Source of the DNA: Paraphaeosphaeria minitans
Lineage: Eukaryota > Ascomycota > Dothideomycetes > Pleosporales > Didymosphaeriaceae
DNA length: 64,000 bases
Reading direction: 5' to 3'
NCBI GenBank assembly: GCA_015832175.1
Contig: WJXW01000009.1
Location: 1,922,001 to 1,986,000, forward strand
Shown here: positions 1-13,000 of the stretch, piece after piece
How positions within the stretch are numbered: position 1 is the stretch's first letter
Layout of the letters: the number at the start of each line of letters is the position of its first letter
Notes under the pieces: generated by a model
Databases searched by the model: none
Seen by the model: the letters and a program-made list of their open reading frames with translations, nothing else
Told to the model about the DNA's origin: nothing
Translations under genes and position numbers: made by a program

Positions 1-2933
1 TTACGTGCTGGCCTTAGATTGGTGTGGCAGGCATCAAGTCCTCTGCGCTGTAAAACAGAAAGTGGCAAGGGAGCAGGGCTGAATATGACGTCACCGGATC
101 GCAGTCTGGTACGATACATATCAATAGTGATTCATTCTTACGGTTTCGCTACTCCACCCCACAGATTCTGCTGCGCTACAAATCTCGTCATGGGGATTCC
201 GATGCTTCCGTGAGCTATGTAGCTATCATTGCGGAGATGCCGACTGCAGCCGACAATACACTCTTTGCCTCCACGAAACCACATGAGCCTTACAGAATTG
301 GCACTGCAAAAAACTCTCTCTGGTGAACAACACTTACTCCTATCTTCTGCCTGGACTATACTAAACACTTTGGGAACTGCGCATCTGCGCGTCGTTTCGC
401 GACATACGCCAGTGGTAGGTGGATGCTCACAAATGCGCTTACTTTTGCGCACTTTGTGTGCGAGTCGCATGCGCATAGCCAAAAATCACAGGGTGAGAAT
501 ACATAAATGTTTTCCTGTGTCTATTATGGTGGATTGCCGTAAATGTCCATTGCAACCTACAGTATTTGTCCCAATTCAAGAGCGCTTCGCGATGGCGGCG
601 GCCGAATCGAACAAGTAAGCGGCCCCAAACACGGTCAGCAAAAAACAGCACACAGCATGGTCATGAATAAAATTGAACTCCGCTGGTCCTGTGTTGGGCC
701 AACTGTTGCTGACGAGAGTCAGGAACCGACAATTTTCTCCAGCGTTGCTGGCATACTTGTCCACTCCAGAAACTCTTCATGATCGCATCGCGAACGGGTC
801 ATTGCTACCAGACGATCAAGGCCAAAGGGTGAAGAGAACGGAAAGGACCTTGCAGCGATTGGTTGGCAGATTAGAGCTCGCGGACGGCAGCATAGGAACG
901 AAAGCAGACAAAGGGGCCGGTGCTTCAGGATCGTAGCTTTCAACGGGACGGATAAGAGCCTGGGAGCTTAGTATCAAAGCACGGTTATAGGCGCCCGTCA
1001 TTAGGCCGGACCTGGCAACATAGGAGCCGGATATTGTTTGTTTGCCCAGGAATCCGTTATACGAGACATGCAGTTGGTGACGCGGCTTCAGGGTAGCGGC
1101 GGGCGGACGATAAGATGGGAGATGGCGGCAGCGAGAGTCTCCAGGAGCGTAGGAGCATTCTTCTCGCCAGGAAGAGAGGTGTTTTTGTTTGATTGCATGT
1201 GGAGATAATTTGGAGGAACGAGGCCTTGACTGATTGAAGGGGCCTCGATTGTTGGAAGGAGGCCTGTGGCTGGCCTGCCACAGCACGGGCTCTCTTGACG
1301 ATGGATCTTCGCGCTCAGCTTTGGCGCCAAACCGCCCAGCTTGCACGTCTGGTACCTGAAATACAAAGGTAAGGATTGTAGTAGGATTGTATTAGAGTTA
1401 GGATCGTATTAGGATTAGGATTGCATTAAAATTGTATTTATCACGGGTGCATATCACAATTCAATCAATCAACACTGTGGCAGTGTGGCCGTGCGGGCCC
1501 TTCGGCAATGGCGCACAATGTCCAGATGTGTGGCACGACAAAACTGGAACCACTTGCGTTGCCTGGGCCGGCAGCAGCCGGTCGCAGACGTGCCGCGCTT
1601 GAGGAGTGGATTGAGAGACATTGTTGCTGGGTATGGCTTTGTGGTAGTCAGGGGACAAAGAGCGATTGTCGTTTGGTATGCCTCTGTAGTAGTTGCTTTT
1701 GTAGTAGTGTCGGTATGGACAAAGAGTCATTGCTGTTGGGTATGGCTTTGTAGTAGTCGGGGTGGACAAAGAGCCATTCATTGTTGTTGGGTGTGCCTCT
1801 GTAGCAGTGTCGGATGGAGGAAAACTCTGGCGCCCGGTGGCATCCAAAGGACGCTTTCGATAACAGGCCGGCGGTTTCCTGGCTTGTCAGCGGCGACTAC
1901 CTACGGATCGACAATGGGCGGCCGTCTATTTTTGCAGGGCACAGCCACCGGTGCCACGCCGCTGCGGCTCCGGACAGCTACAGTAGGTAGATACCGTACC
2001 CTGTACGGCAACCTCACAGCCCTACCTAGCACAACGAGCGATGCAGCATCGTGGGAGAAGGACAGCCATCACCAGCACATTTGCCCTTGCCTTTTGTCGT
2101 CGCGTGCTATCTGGCAGTTACTTCTGTTGTTGGGCAGGCTTGGTGTTTCAGAAATCAGCACACGAATTTCGCGGCCTTGGGCGCGATGAATGGCTCCCGG
2201 CAGCGTGAACCAAGAGTACGCTGGTCCCCCCCTTCACACCCCCCGATAGGCCCACATGGCTCCAGTGCAGTGCCGCATTACTCGGCTGTCATCCGTGGCG
2301 CCCTCGCAGTTCGCAACTGCGAGGCGCAAGGCTCGTGGCCAATATTGCTTGCGTGTGGCGTGCGCATAAAAATGGAGCCATGTTTGAGTCGCGCAGAGGC
2401 ATCGTCGCCCGTCGCCGTCGCTCCTCGTCAACATATTGCAGCAAAGATCTGCTGGGCCCATCCAGAACGTATTAGAACTCTCCACCCATTCTTCGACAGT
2501 CGAAGCAAAGACCATCGGGGTAGCACCGCGCCGTTGCCCTTTCGGTCGCGCCTTTCCGCACCCCTGTCCGCAAAGACAACCAGGTTTCAGTCGCTGCCTC
2601 ACCTGCACGCCCTCGTCTCTCCCCTTCCAGCAACCCACAACCTCTCGTTTCATCATCCGCTTTCCTCCAACTGCCAGCACACCAAAGGCTTTTGGTCTTC
2701 CCATCTTCTCTATTGTTGTTTGCCTCTTCAACTCCCTCTTCACGTTCGACACACCCCGTTCCGGCACGACACAAGGTTGAACCTGCGGCCCTAGACCTTT
2801 AATCTCACGTTTACTCTGCATCACGACTCTCTTATCGCCTTTTCTCTAGCTCGTCACCCCAGACGGACCCTCGAGCATCCTTCCACCCCATCGTTGGTAG
2901 GGGTAGATCGCCCGCGGGCGAAGAACCAACGTC
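1..2933. other. Non-coding stretch upstream of the FLC-like gene
   Basis: I see no supportable gene here. The stretch holds TAGGATTGTAT-like low-complexity sequence near 1370-1440, a degenerate minisatellite (1620-1816, listed separately) and, from about 2550 to 2900, a pyrimidine-rich run of the kind common in fungal promoters and 5' leaders. The last part is probably the promoter and 5' UTR of the gene starting at 2934. Open frames across the minisatellite are products of the repeat and show no recognisable domain. Confidence 0.6.
1620..1816. repeat. Degenerate minisatellite, unit about 50-60 bp
   Basis: A unit built around GGTATGGCTTTGTAGTAGTC followed by GGACAAAGAGCCATT recurs about four times with substitutions and small length changes. 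It lies about 1.1 kb upstream of the FLC-like start codon. No function can be assigned. Confidence 0.75.
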
Positions 2934-5241
2934 ATGCGAGCCCACATCTCTTATTCCACAATGCTCGCGCCATTCATAATACTAGCAACAGCGCCTCTGG
3001 GTGCCCTGGCTTCAGACGTACTCAAGACTACTGGATACAGCTCGTGCCAGAATGACGCCGATATCAAGGTCAACAGGATGGACGTCGAGTTCGTCAAATC
3101 GACAAGGAAGGTCACGTTCGACGTATCCGGTACCAGTCTAAAGAAGCAGGATGTCATAGCTACACTGGTGGTTAACGCCTACGGCATCGAGGTGTACAAG
3201 AACGAGTTCGACCCCTGCGATGGAGACACAAAGGTGCCTCAGCTGTGCCCAGGTAAGTTCACCACCACGCACGTCTGAGACTGCCCGCTGACAGTCTACA
3301 GTACCCGCAGGCACATTCGGTGCGCAAGGAACACAGACCGTCCCCGAAGCGTACATGGACAAGATTCCAGCCATCGCCTTCAACGTCCCGGATTTAGACA
3401 GCCAGGCTACACTGCAGCTCAAGGCAAAAGACGGAACACAGCTGGCTTGCATTACTTCTACCGTCAGCAACGGAAAGACGATGGATGTCCCTGCCGCCAA
3501 ATACATCGCAGCGGGTATCGCAGCCGGTGCGTTGGCTGTCTCCAGTCTGTCGGCCCTTGCGAGTGCAGGTCACGCGGGCGCGGCGACGTCAAGCCCCAAC
3601 TTCGGCGATGTTATTGGCTGGTTCCAGTCCATGGCACTCAATGGAATGATGAGCGTCAAGTACCCCAGCGTTTACCAAAGCTTTTCCAGGAACTTTGCAT
3701 TCAGCACAGGTCTCGTTGGTTGGGACAGCGCCCAACGGTCAATCGACAATTTCCGTAACAAGACCGGTGGCAACCTCACAGCAGACAGCGTCGACTACCT
3801 GGAGAAGATCAGCTATACCAATTCTGGGCAAAACTTGACAAAGCGCGCGATCGAGGTTGCGTCGCTTTGGGGACGTGATGACTTGAGTGTCAACAAGGAC
3901 AACAGCACCGACAGCGGGGGGAGTAGCCAGATGGAAGATCTCAGCCAAGGCATCAAGAAGTACGCTCAAGAGCTAAGCATTCCCAACGGCAACACTTTCA
4001 TGACTATCCTCCTCATCTTCGCCATCGTCGTCGCCTCCATCACCGTCGCCATCCTCCTCTTCAAGGTCATTCTCGAGACGTGGGCTCTGTGCGGCAACTT
4101 CCCAAAGCGCCTGACTGGATTCCGCAAGCGATACTGGTGGACACTGGCCAAGACCATCACCCACTTGATCCTCCTCCTCTACGGGATCTGGACCCTCTAC
4201 TGTGTCTACCAGTTCAAGAGTGGTGACTCGTGGGCTGCCAAAGTCCTTGCTGGCGTCACTCTTGCGATATTCACCGCCGTTCTTGCCTTCTTCATATGGA
4301 AGATCTGGAGTCTGGCCCAGAAGTTCAAGAGAATGGAGGGCAACCCCGGAGGACTGTACGAGAATAAGGAGCTCTGGAGGAAGTACAGCTTTTTCTACGA
4401 AAACTACAAGCAGAGCTACTGGTGGCTGTTCATCCCGCTGATCGTCTACATGTTTGCTCGTGGTTGCGTTATTGCTGGCGCAGACGGTCACGGTATGGCT
4501 CAGGTCGCCGGTCAACTCATCGTCGAATCCTTGCTTCTTATCCTACTCCTGTGGTCTCGCCCGTTCTCGCTCAAGTCCGGAAACTGGATCAACATCATCA
4601 TTCAGGTTGTGCGTGTCCTTTCCGTCGTTTGCATCCTCATTTTTGTCGAGGAACTCGGTGTTGCGCAGACCACGAAGACGGTGACTGGTCTAGTCATGGT
4701 GGTCATGCAAGCTGTCCTTACCGGTCTTCTGGCCATCTTGATTGCGGTCAACGCCATCGTCATCTGCTGCAAGGAGAACCCCCACAAGAAGCAGAGGAAA
4801 GAAGCCGGTAAGTCCGACCAACAATCCACGATCAATCTTCTTGCTAACAATCCCACAGAGAAGGCACGCGACCTAGACAACCTTACGCCCCTGGATGCCC
4901 GGAACTCCCTCCTCATGGACCCGCAAGAATACAAGCGCGGCTCCGTCATCAGCGTCGGCGGCCACCGTTACGACCCCATCCCGCTCACCGAGCAAAACAC
5001 ACAATATCACGGCGCGCGCCCCTTCCAGGACAATGACCACGACCAGCTCATGGACAACGCCGCCGGCTTCGGCCGCACCGGCACCCACAGCCGCGGTGTC
5101 AGCGCCGACGCGCGCAACCCCAGCCCCGATGCGCGGGCGCCCCGTCTGCCCTCCGTCGACATGGGCACCCAGCAGACGGGCTACACATCGTACGGCGGCC
5201 AGTGGGCGCCTCAGGGAGGATACCAGGGACATGCCTACTAA
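2934..5241 (+). CDS. FLC/TRP-like integral membrane protein (flavin carrier family)
   Basis: Spliced from 2934-3252, 3302-4807 and 4859-5241, giving 735 residues. The N-terminus has a hydrophobic signal sequence, followed by the Cys-containing ML-like domain of the fungal TRP_N/TRP family (LCPVPAGTF near residue 105 spans the first splice) and then about nine hydrophobic segments between roughly residues 160 and 610. The polar tail is rich in Pro, Asp and Arg. This order matches yeast Flc1-3, linked to FAD import into the ER, calcium homeostasis and wall maintenance; the specific role here is inferred. Intron 1 (49 bp) ends at the first of two in-frame AGs, chosen because it restores the family motif. 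Intron 2 (4808-4858, 51 bp, GTAAGT...GCTAAC...CACAG) is a multiple of three without a stop, so it can be missed as coding. A second ATG at 2961 would give a more compact signal peptide. Confidence 0.92.
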
Positions 5242-5977
5242 ACTGCGCAATCGATACCCCACAGCGAAAAGCAATTCTGCACTGTACATTTTTCACGCAG
5301 AGATCTGGCACCGCACTGTACACGTAAAAACGTTAGAAGGATGTTTTTACACGCACTGCGAGCCCGGACTTTGAGATATAGCATGCGCCCGAGGAGGGCA
5401 TGGCATGGCATGGTTGGGAACGGGCGTATATACCTGGGTGGGCATCTATCTATCCGTACCCTACGAGGCAAACGGTTTTTTTCCTGGTTGGCGACATAGA
5501 CTCTGACAGCATATCTTGTAATTCGCGGACTGCGCGGCCGGGCGCCTGGATGCATATAAGTTCGTTAGCGAGAGGGATGAAATAGCATTGTTTTTGTCAT
5601 TCGGTCCTACTCGTACGTGATCATGTGCTTGTATCCTGCGGTTGGTGTATGGTTTGTGCCATCCATGATGTCGACGGGGAGCGCCTTTCTGAACTGCTGG
5701 TCATCCCTGGCAGAACAAGCAAGACGCAGGTGCGGTGCGTGCGGTTCCTGCCTCAACATCGACAAGCGTTGGGTGTGGTAGTTGCCTTCTGAACGTCCTC
5801 TTCTCTCTCTCTTTTTCTCCCCAAGTTTCGTTTGTGGTTCCTCCCTTCCCTTTTCACAGCTCACGAGCATCGGCATTTGAAAGTTGCTTTCGCCGGCGCT
5901 TCTGACCATTGTTGAGTATCATTTCGTAGCTTCTCACCGTCCGCTGGGTATCATTTCGCAGCTTCTCACCATTCGCT
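5242..5977. other. Intergenic, FLC-like gene to GH128 gene
   Basis: Holds the 3' UTR of the FLC-like gene and the promoter of the GH128 gene. A short duplication of TATCATTTCG(C/T)AGCTTCTCACC occurs just upstream of the GH128 start (about 5919-5970). No gene is seen on either strand. Confidence 0.6.
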
Positions 5978-7059
5978 ATGGCACCCTTCCGATACGTTGC
6001 CGCCGCAGCGCTCGTCACTCTCGTCACAGCATCTTCCTCGTCCAAGCGCGGGCTCTGTGTCATACCGCCCAGAGATAACCCTTACCACGCCGAAGACGAG
6101 AATGTCTGGACAACACACCCTCACTCCCACCTTAATTGGTATTACAACTATGAATCCACACCCACTCGTGCTTACGAGTGCACATACGACTTCGAGTTCG
6201 TGCCCATGTTTTGGGGCGCCCCTGAAGGCGGCTTCATCGGCGCCACGCCCTTCCTCGACAGCATCCGACAGCAGCTCAAGGCCGGCGCGAACATCACCCA
6301 CGTGCTTGGCTTCAACGAACCCGACGGACTCTTCGAGGACGGCGCCGCGAACATTCCAGCACAGGTAGCAGCCAAGGAATGGACGAGGCAACTGGAGCCG
6401 CTCAAGCATCACGGCATCAAGCTCGGTGCTCCCGCCGTCACCGGAACCCCGGACGGCACCATGTGGCTCCAGGACTTCTTCTACTACTGCAACGGCACCT
6501 GCAGTCCCGACTTCCTGCCGGTTCACTTCTACGGCTCCTTCGAGGCTATGGCCAGCAAGCTGGGCCAGCTGACGGTCGCATATCCCAAGCTGCCGATTTA
6601 GGTAACGGAATGGGGCTACAGCCACCAGGACCTTCCTACCACACAGCATGCTTTCGTCGAGTCGATCCGCATGTTTGATGACTGGCGGTGAGCACTCTAC
6701 CCCCCTCAGTATCCTTCGTCAGCCGTGCATACGCCATGCAGTATTATTCGGATTCCAGCACAGTACCGCGGTGTCCGATACTGTCCCTTTGCAACTCGAG
6801 GAGATGACTGAAAAATCGTAGCAACATCACGCGATACGCCTACTTCGGCGCCTTCCGGTCGGACACGTCCAACGTCGGCGCGAACTCGGCCATGCTGACG
6901 GAGAAGGGCGAATTGACGGACATAGGATCATGGTATCTGGGCGGGTCGAGGACCAATAAGATGCCCCACAGCAGCTGGGCCGAGAACTTGAAAGCGAAGA
7001 TGAACACGATTCGACTGGGCGTCTTTGTCGCTCTTGTGGGAGTACTGGTAGACTGGTGA
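5978..7059 (+). pseudogene. Secreted GH128 (Asl1-like) glycosidase interrupted by an in-frame TAG
   Basis: Exons 5978-6687 and 6822-7059 (134 bp intron, GTGAGC...TGACTGA...TAG) form one continuous frame of 316 codons except for a TAG at 6599-6601. The first part has a signal peptide (residues 1-20), the GH128 motif GFNEPDG carrying the acid/base Glu, and the VHFYG motif. The stop falls between YPKLPI and VTEWGYSHQ, the segment holding the catalytic nucleophile Glu, where family members have Trp; TGG to TAG is a single G-to-A change. Everything after the stop, including the spliced 3' exon and its hydrophobic tail, is intact. GH128 enzymes act on beta-1,3-glucan at the cell wall. Either a young pseudogene, a recoded or edited mRNA, or a sequence error; a 207-residue product from plain translation would lack the nucleophile. 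Confidence 0.85.
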
Positions 7060-8058
7060 CGAGGCTTCGCTCACGTGGGCAGGCCGGGTGGAATTACACG
7101 TATCTCATCCTTGTGCTCTGGACCTCTGGGCATCCGCTGGGCAACTTTTGGGCCTTCTATGAGGTTGTTGGGGTCGTCGGTGCGATGCTGGTGTGGGTGG
7201 CCTGTTGTCCTCGTCTGCTTCTCGTGTGGCTATGTTAGCTAGGTAGGTGCGTTGATAGAGAGGCTATGCCGTTACTTGTCAGTGGGAAAAGCGTACGTAG
7301 GGCTATCCGCTTCGGCTGGAGAAATCCATTCGTCTTCATTTTTGATCCGTGAACACTCATATGCTAGAGCACAGTGCCTTGGTTGAAGTTGATTCTGGAG
7401 TTTATTTCGAATAACGACTAACACTGCTGCGGAGTAGATCCGCCTGCGGATAATATTAATGAAAGCAATAACGATCCTACACAGAGCTACACTATGACAC
7501 ATGGGCTTTTATTTCTCGTTGTGCTGTTGGCATATTTTACCTGGGCGGGATTTTGTTTTCTCGTGCGCCTACGTGGACATTGTGTAGGATCCGTTCTTCA
7601 GTCAATTGGGACCGAGAGACGGATTGGCGTGGTTCGACACTCTGTAGCAGACACGAGTCTCAAGGTGAGAAGATGTGTATGTCACCAAGAAGGGTTGCTA
7701 TCAGGTGGCCGGGCGTTATAAGCTCACAAAACAAGGACGGAGCAACATCACGCAAACATCACAAAAACATGCAAAGACCCTGCCGAAGCAGCGGAGCCGC
7801 ATGACGCCTTGAGGGCATCCAGTCCACGAGGGACACGATCAGGCGGAAAAGGTTTGTTCAGGAATGGACGTTCATTGCTATGAATCGGCATCATTCCTCA
7901 GCCACCACGCTGCAAGAGTCTTGCGCGCCGACAGGCGACACAAGCCCTAGGCCCACAGTACAGTCGAAACTAGACTTTTATTCGTATCCATCCGACCCTG
8001 ATGCCGAAGAGGTATATATCATTCTCCATAAGCCGTAGACGCCGTGCGGTGTGCGCGT
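7060..8058. other. Intergenic, GH128 gene to RPL28 3' end
   Basis: The two flanking genes are convergent here. I see 3' UTR-like sequence, no repeats of note and no supportable gene. A CACAGTACAGTCGAAACTAGAC string near 7955 resembles the inverted-repeat element termini found elsewhere but has no partner. Confidence 0.5.
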
Positions 8059-8428
8059 TTATGCGACGAGCTGGACGATGCCGCCAGCCTCCTTGATCTT
8101 CTTCTCGGCCTCGGCCGACACGTAGCGGGCGCGGACGATGATGGGGACGGCGGGGAGACGGCCCTTGCCGAGGACCTTGGAGTAGCCGAGCGAGAGGAGG
8201 TCGATGACGGGGGCCTTGTCAGACTTCTTGGCGAGGTAGGCGTCACGCTTCTCGGCGGGGATGAGCGACCACAGCTTGTCGAGGTTGACGACGGGCTTCC
8301 AGAACTTCTGCTGGGTCTTGTGGCTGCGCGTTTATTAGGCGCTGCGTCGCCAATAGAGGGCGAAAGGGAGCCACTTACAAGTAACGCATACCAACCTTAC
8401 CGAAGTAACCGGGATGGTACTTGTCGAT

Positions 8429-8460
<32 letters not shown>

Positions 8461-8610
8461 TACCACGACCACCGGGATGCTTGCGGTGCTTTCCTACACG
8501 TCCATGACCGGCGGAGACGTGACCCTATGTTTCGTCAATCTCAGCGTGTTGCGCGCGTTGTTGGGTGTCCTTACCCTGTGCTTGCGGGTGTTCGACAGAC
8601 GGGTAGGCAT
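8059..8610 (-). CDS. RPL28: 60S ribosomal protein L28 (uL15, mammalian L27a)
   Basis: Exons on the minus strand are 8575-8610, 8379-8524 and 8059-8323, joined to 148 residues, the usual length for this family. The start [12 protein letters not shown], the second-exon [20 protein letters not shown], the [18 protein letters not shown] stretch and the end GGIVQLVA are all characteristic of eukaryotic uL15, a core component of the large subunit. Introns of 50 bp (8525-8574) and 55 bp (8324-8378) have GTAAG donors. The first exon is only 12 codons, as is common for fungal ribosomal protein genes, so automatic callers tend to lose it. Identification is firm. Confidence 0.97.
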
Positions 8611-10024
8611 GATGGGCGACTGCTGTGTTAGTATCGATGAAGTTCGGCCTGCTCTGCAAGAGTTTGGAGTTGGTGGGCTGAAATTAAGCGAGTCGTTCGG
8701 GCCGTCGATGTTCCGCCATAGACCCACGTGATATATCTTGGCACGCTCCATACTTTGTCTACTTTCGAAACACCAACGTCATGAAAAAAAACACGACAAA
8801 CAGCGAGAATTCAATTCCTGGATTATCCATCACAACAGCATCGAAACATCTCTGCTAGCGGCCGCAATCGTCTCTATAGGCCAAAGCGCATCCCTCTGCG
8901 TTATGGTACCTGTAGAAACATGGTTGCGGCCGCGGCAGTCACGAAAGCAAAATTTGCGAGCAGGCTACGCAACATGACACACCCATTGACGGCAGCAATA
9001 ACCATCTAGCCACGATGCCGCATCACGAAAGCGACGACGGAGCCCAAACCTCGTACAGCCACAACACACACAATTTCTGGTGGGCTTCCTGATCAGCCCG
9101 CCACTCGACATCGTTTGCGACGTCCCGCATCGACGGCCCTCCGGATTGAACGACATCAACGCTCACGCAAATCGCCTCACAGACACCCGGCATGCTACTA
9201 TAGATGCCACACAATACACAGTCACAGACAGCCTCGTCCACTGTCGCCCCCATGTCGAAGGAGTGGTGCCCCTTCCGACATACCCGACAAGGTCTGAGGC
9301 GAGTCGCGATAGCGTTGCATGGCTACTAGACCCAAGAGCACGAAGGAGCGGAGCCTCGCTCTCGGGAAGCTGCATCGCAGCTGGTGCGTTGGCGCTGCCG
9401 CCAATGGCAGGTCACAACACAACACACGGCCACATAGGAACCTAGTGAGAGGCAGCAAGAAGATGGGAGAAACAAGAACACAGAACAAATGCAAGCCCTG
9501 AGGGTCAAGGGCAGGTACAGCAACATGAAGCCGAACACTGGGGGGAGACTGTAGGTACGCAGATACGACAAACGAGGCCGACGCCTCTACGACGCCTCAA
9601 TACAACGGCAACGAAAAAGAGTTTTTTTACCGCACGAAAACAGAGACAATACATTTGAAGTCAAACACACAGACACAGATACATCACTTCTCATGACGGC
9701 ATGTACGTAGTCGTAGATAGAAGCCAGACCACAAGCGGAGGCGAGGGAACAGCTGGCTGTACTTTCAGTACGGTGAAGTGGGGCATGTCGATTTCTTTCG
9801 GCAGCGCGTCGGCTGTTTGCCAAACCTCTGCATCCGGGCATAGCTGCACGAAACCGCGGCTGAAACCGAGTAGGATTCAATCAATCAATCAATCAATCAA
9901 CACCAACGTCATGGAATTGCTGTGGAGAGGAAATAATGTACTTCACACATAAATCGTATCGTTTTGTTCAAGCCTACTTGTACTCCCAGAATCGCTATGC
10001 AATATCATGATTCGCTAAAAGCCC
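8611..10024. other. Intergenic, RPL28 promoter and SEC24 3' flank
   Basis: The half near 8611 must hold the RPL28 promoter and 5' leader; the half near 10000 is the 3' flank of SEC24. Several short open frames overlap on both strands without any recognisable domain. A CAAT tetranucleotide run lies at 9877-9901. Confidence 0.5.
9877..9901. repeat. Short (CAAT)n microsatellite
   Basis: About six tandem copies of CAAT in the 3' flank of the SEC24 gene. Seen directly. Confidence 0.9.
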
Positions 10025-13000
10025 TCAACCCCAGTATGGCGTGCGTAATCCTACAAAGGTCGAGCTTAGGCCGCCGTCAGAGTCGTCTTTCTTTCGCTGT
10101 CCTGAGAGCTGTGGAACCAAGTTAGTAAGCGCACATATTATGTTATAAAGGGTGACGTACCTCGAGCTGGACATGTCTGTGAACGTGGACAAGCCAGTCC
10201 ACGTAGCTCTGAGCCTCGTTGTTGCGGTCCTCGTACAACAACCGTGCGAATTCGTACTCCGCCCCGTCAAGTCCCTGTCGTGCCATCTGCAGAGTCAACG
10301 CTTTGGAGCCGCGCGTGTCCTCCAAATATTGCAAGATGTTGCGCACTTGAGCATTGAGATGCGTCTCAAGGACCGGAAGTGTCGATGCGAAAGGATCTAT
10401 ACTCTTCAGGCTGTCATGGCCTTCGCCAAAGAGGTCTTGTAACAGGTTCGGCGATACTTGAGCGTGCAACCACAGCAGGCATATCTGACCATTGTCCACA
10501 ATATAGACGCCTCCTTCCTCTATCTTCGAGAATGATGCGCGGATACCGTCTGGCATCCTGAGGTGGCCATTCTCATTGGCGAAGCCGTCCTTCTCGTCCA
10601 GATTGTGGATCGAGATAATACGCGGGTAAAGGTAGAGTGAAAGCTCCAGTGTACTCATTGATTTCAGCAGCCTCACATCGTGCACTCTCCTATCCGTGGG
10701 CTCCTTGCCACCCTTGAACGCTCTTGACTTGACCAAGCCGAGAATGTACATGCTGAACTCTTTAAGGTTCTCCGGCAGGACAAGCTGGCCTGGCGGGCTG
10801 TTATGTCCTGCGAAGTTCTTCCGATATCCAGCGAGGATATCAACGGTTTTCTCTGTTAGCGCGGCACGGAGATCCTTCAGACTCTTCTCGGCCATGCGAG
10901 CGGCAGCCTCTTTCGCTATGATGGTCACAACAGCATCTTGATCAACGAACTTTAATGACTCTGCAGGTTGTTCACTGATACTAGCGACATTGTTGATACA
11001 TCTCACCCGGCGCTGACCGCTGGCTGTTGTGTAGAGTAACGCGGCCTGGAAATGGGCATCCAACTTTGGATCGAGTTTGCCGTCATACGAGAACATGACA
11101 CCGATAGACTTGTCTGCATCGATGACCCCGAATTCCAGATCTGCTCCGAAGGTATGGTGATAGAAGTTTCCGTGATACGCTGAGACCTGGAGGCCATTTG
11201 AGCACCGCACTTTCATGAGAGCCTGGTATCCGGTTTCTCGAGTAACAGTGTGTTTGATTTCTTTCGACAACTTGAGCGTGTCTCGTGGGGAGTGGAAGTT
11301 GGGATAGTAAAATATTTCACCACCGGTGGTAGCTGAGACGTGACCAATAGTGGCAATATCCAAGTAACCACCGCTAGGTGCGGCCATGAAGAAGTCGACA
11401 CCAACGCCATTCTCCACCATTCTGTGAGCCACCTTCTTGAATCCTGGATGCTCTGTCGTCAGAAGCTTCTTCTCGGCGTCATTGTTGTGCATGCTGCCAT
11501 CATCGCGGAGGAACAATCGCCCTGGTCCCCATGTTGGTAGCGCTGCCAAAGAGCAAACAATTTTTCCACCCGTTGCCGCGAGCGCTTCCACAGCGGCGTT
11601 CAAAGTCGGAAGTAGCGCCGGTTCGGGATTCTTGAACTCCGAGAACATATTAGGTAGCTGCGTGAGTAGAGAAGTGATGACCGCCTTGGACTCTTCAGGG
11701 TCAACAAAGAGCCCTTCACTCAGCGGTACAAATGGTTCTTCAAGGTCGGGCATCACCAACATTTGAGCGGCCTCCAGGTTGTGGCTCAGGTTATAGAAGT
11801 GCATCTCCTTGTCGAAGGTGACGATGCCAACCTTCGCACCTTCAGGAAGCCTTCGTTGAGTTTGTCCAGCGTTTTCGGGCTGCTCGTTCTTGGGACCGTA
11901 GAGAGCGCTGATGATACCTTCGCAGAAGCCGTCCAGGAAACCGCGGTTCACAGCTTCTGCGCTCACGTCTATTAAGAACAGCCATCTCAGCCCAACGGGC
12001 TCCTTTGACCAGTACTCCTTGGGGACCATGAAGTCAACCGTTCCTAGCGTCAGTTCCGGCCGCTGCAATCGGTCCACTCGTACTCCAGACGGATCCGTAG
12101 GCGCAAAATACTCGGCAGGCACATCGTTCGGGTAAGTGCACATATTGCATACAAATTTGTTGCCACCAGTTTTGAATTGCATGAAAGGGTTGATGTATGT
12201 TCGGCATCGCCTACATCTAGGTGGGCCGGTATCACCAAAGTCCAAGACTGGTATTGACTGTTCGCCTTCCTGCAACTTGGCGAGAGGTTGGAGAACTAGA
12301 CCAAGCGGCAGATGGGTGGAGCCCAGGCCATCGGCACTGTTCGGTATACTGTTCAGGGTAAGTCGGGCAAACTTTGGCGAAGAGTTGCCTTGGTCGAATG
12401 CCACAAAAGGTGTCAGCGCTGGTGGTGGAAGATGATGTTCCATGGTTGGATATACATGCTCCAGATAATACTTTGCGGGTGCGTCACGCGATCGTGGAAT
12501 GCTCGGTATCTGCTCTGGGTCTACTCGTCCTTGCTGCGAAGAGGCCGGTGAGCCTTGCAACGGATCGCCTGTGCGCGCAGCATGTTGCACGCCTGTGGCA
12601 GGAATCGCAGGCGAAAACAACGGTGCAGCTGCTGGAAACTGGTTCATGGCAGGTGTTATCTCCGGCTGTGCCCATTGCGGTCCGCCCACCTGAGGAGAGT
12701 TCAGAAATTGGTTAGGGGTTCCGTTCTGGCTCTGTGGCATGCCGTTGAATGCCTGCGGGCTGCCTGCCGGTCCTTCGATATTGTGATATGCATGCCGGTC
12801 CTTCTTCTTGTGCCTGACAGTGCCTGTCTGCTCAGCGCCCAGCCCCATCCCTCCCACTTGCTGCGCCAAATCATCCACAACCTGTCCGGCCTGACTCGGC
12901 GGGAGATCTTGCGGTGGAAAATATCCTTGCTGTTGACCTGGTGTAGGAGCCTGGTTCGGAATTCCTGCGTACTGATTGGGAGTAAGGCCGTATGCGGGGC

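Noticed and set aside
1485..2189. 234-codon open frame on the + strand
   Set aside because: Runs through a minisatellite, starts at a non-ATG codon region of no known family, and has repeat-encoded Trp/Cys/Val strings.
6574..6601. A 27-bp intron ending in the TAG that would remove the GH128 stop
   Set aside because: Too short for fungal splicing and it would delete the conserved YPKLPI segment.
7950..7980. CACAGTACAGTCGAAACTAG, resembling one end of the inverted-repeat element
   Set aside because: No matching opposite terminus within 200 bp on either side and no internal motif.
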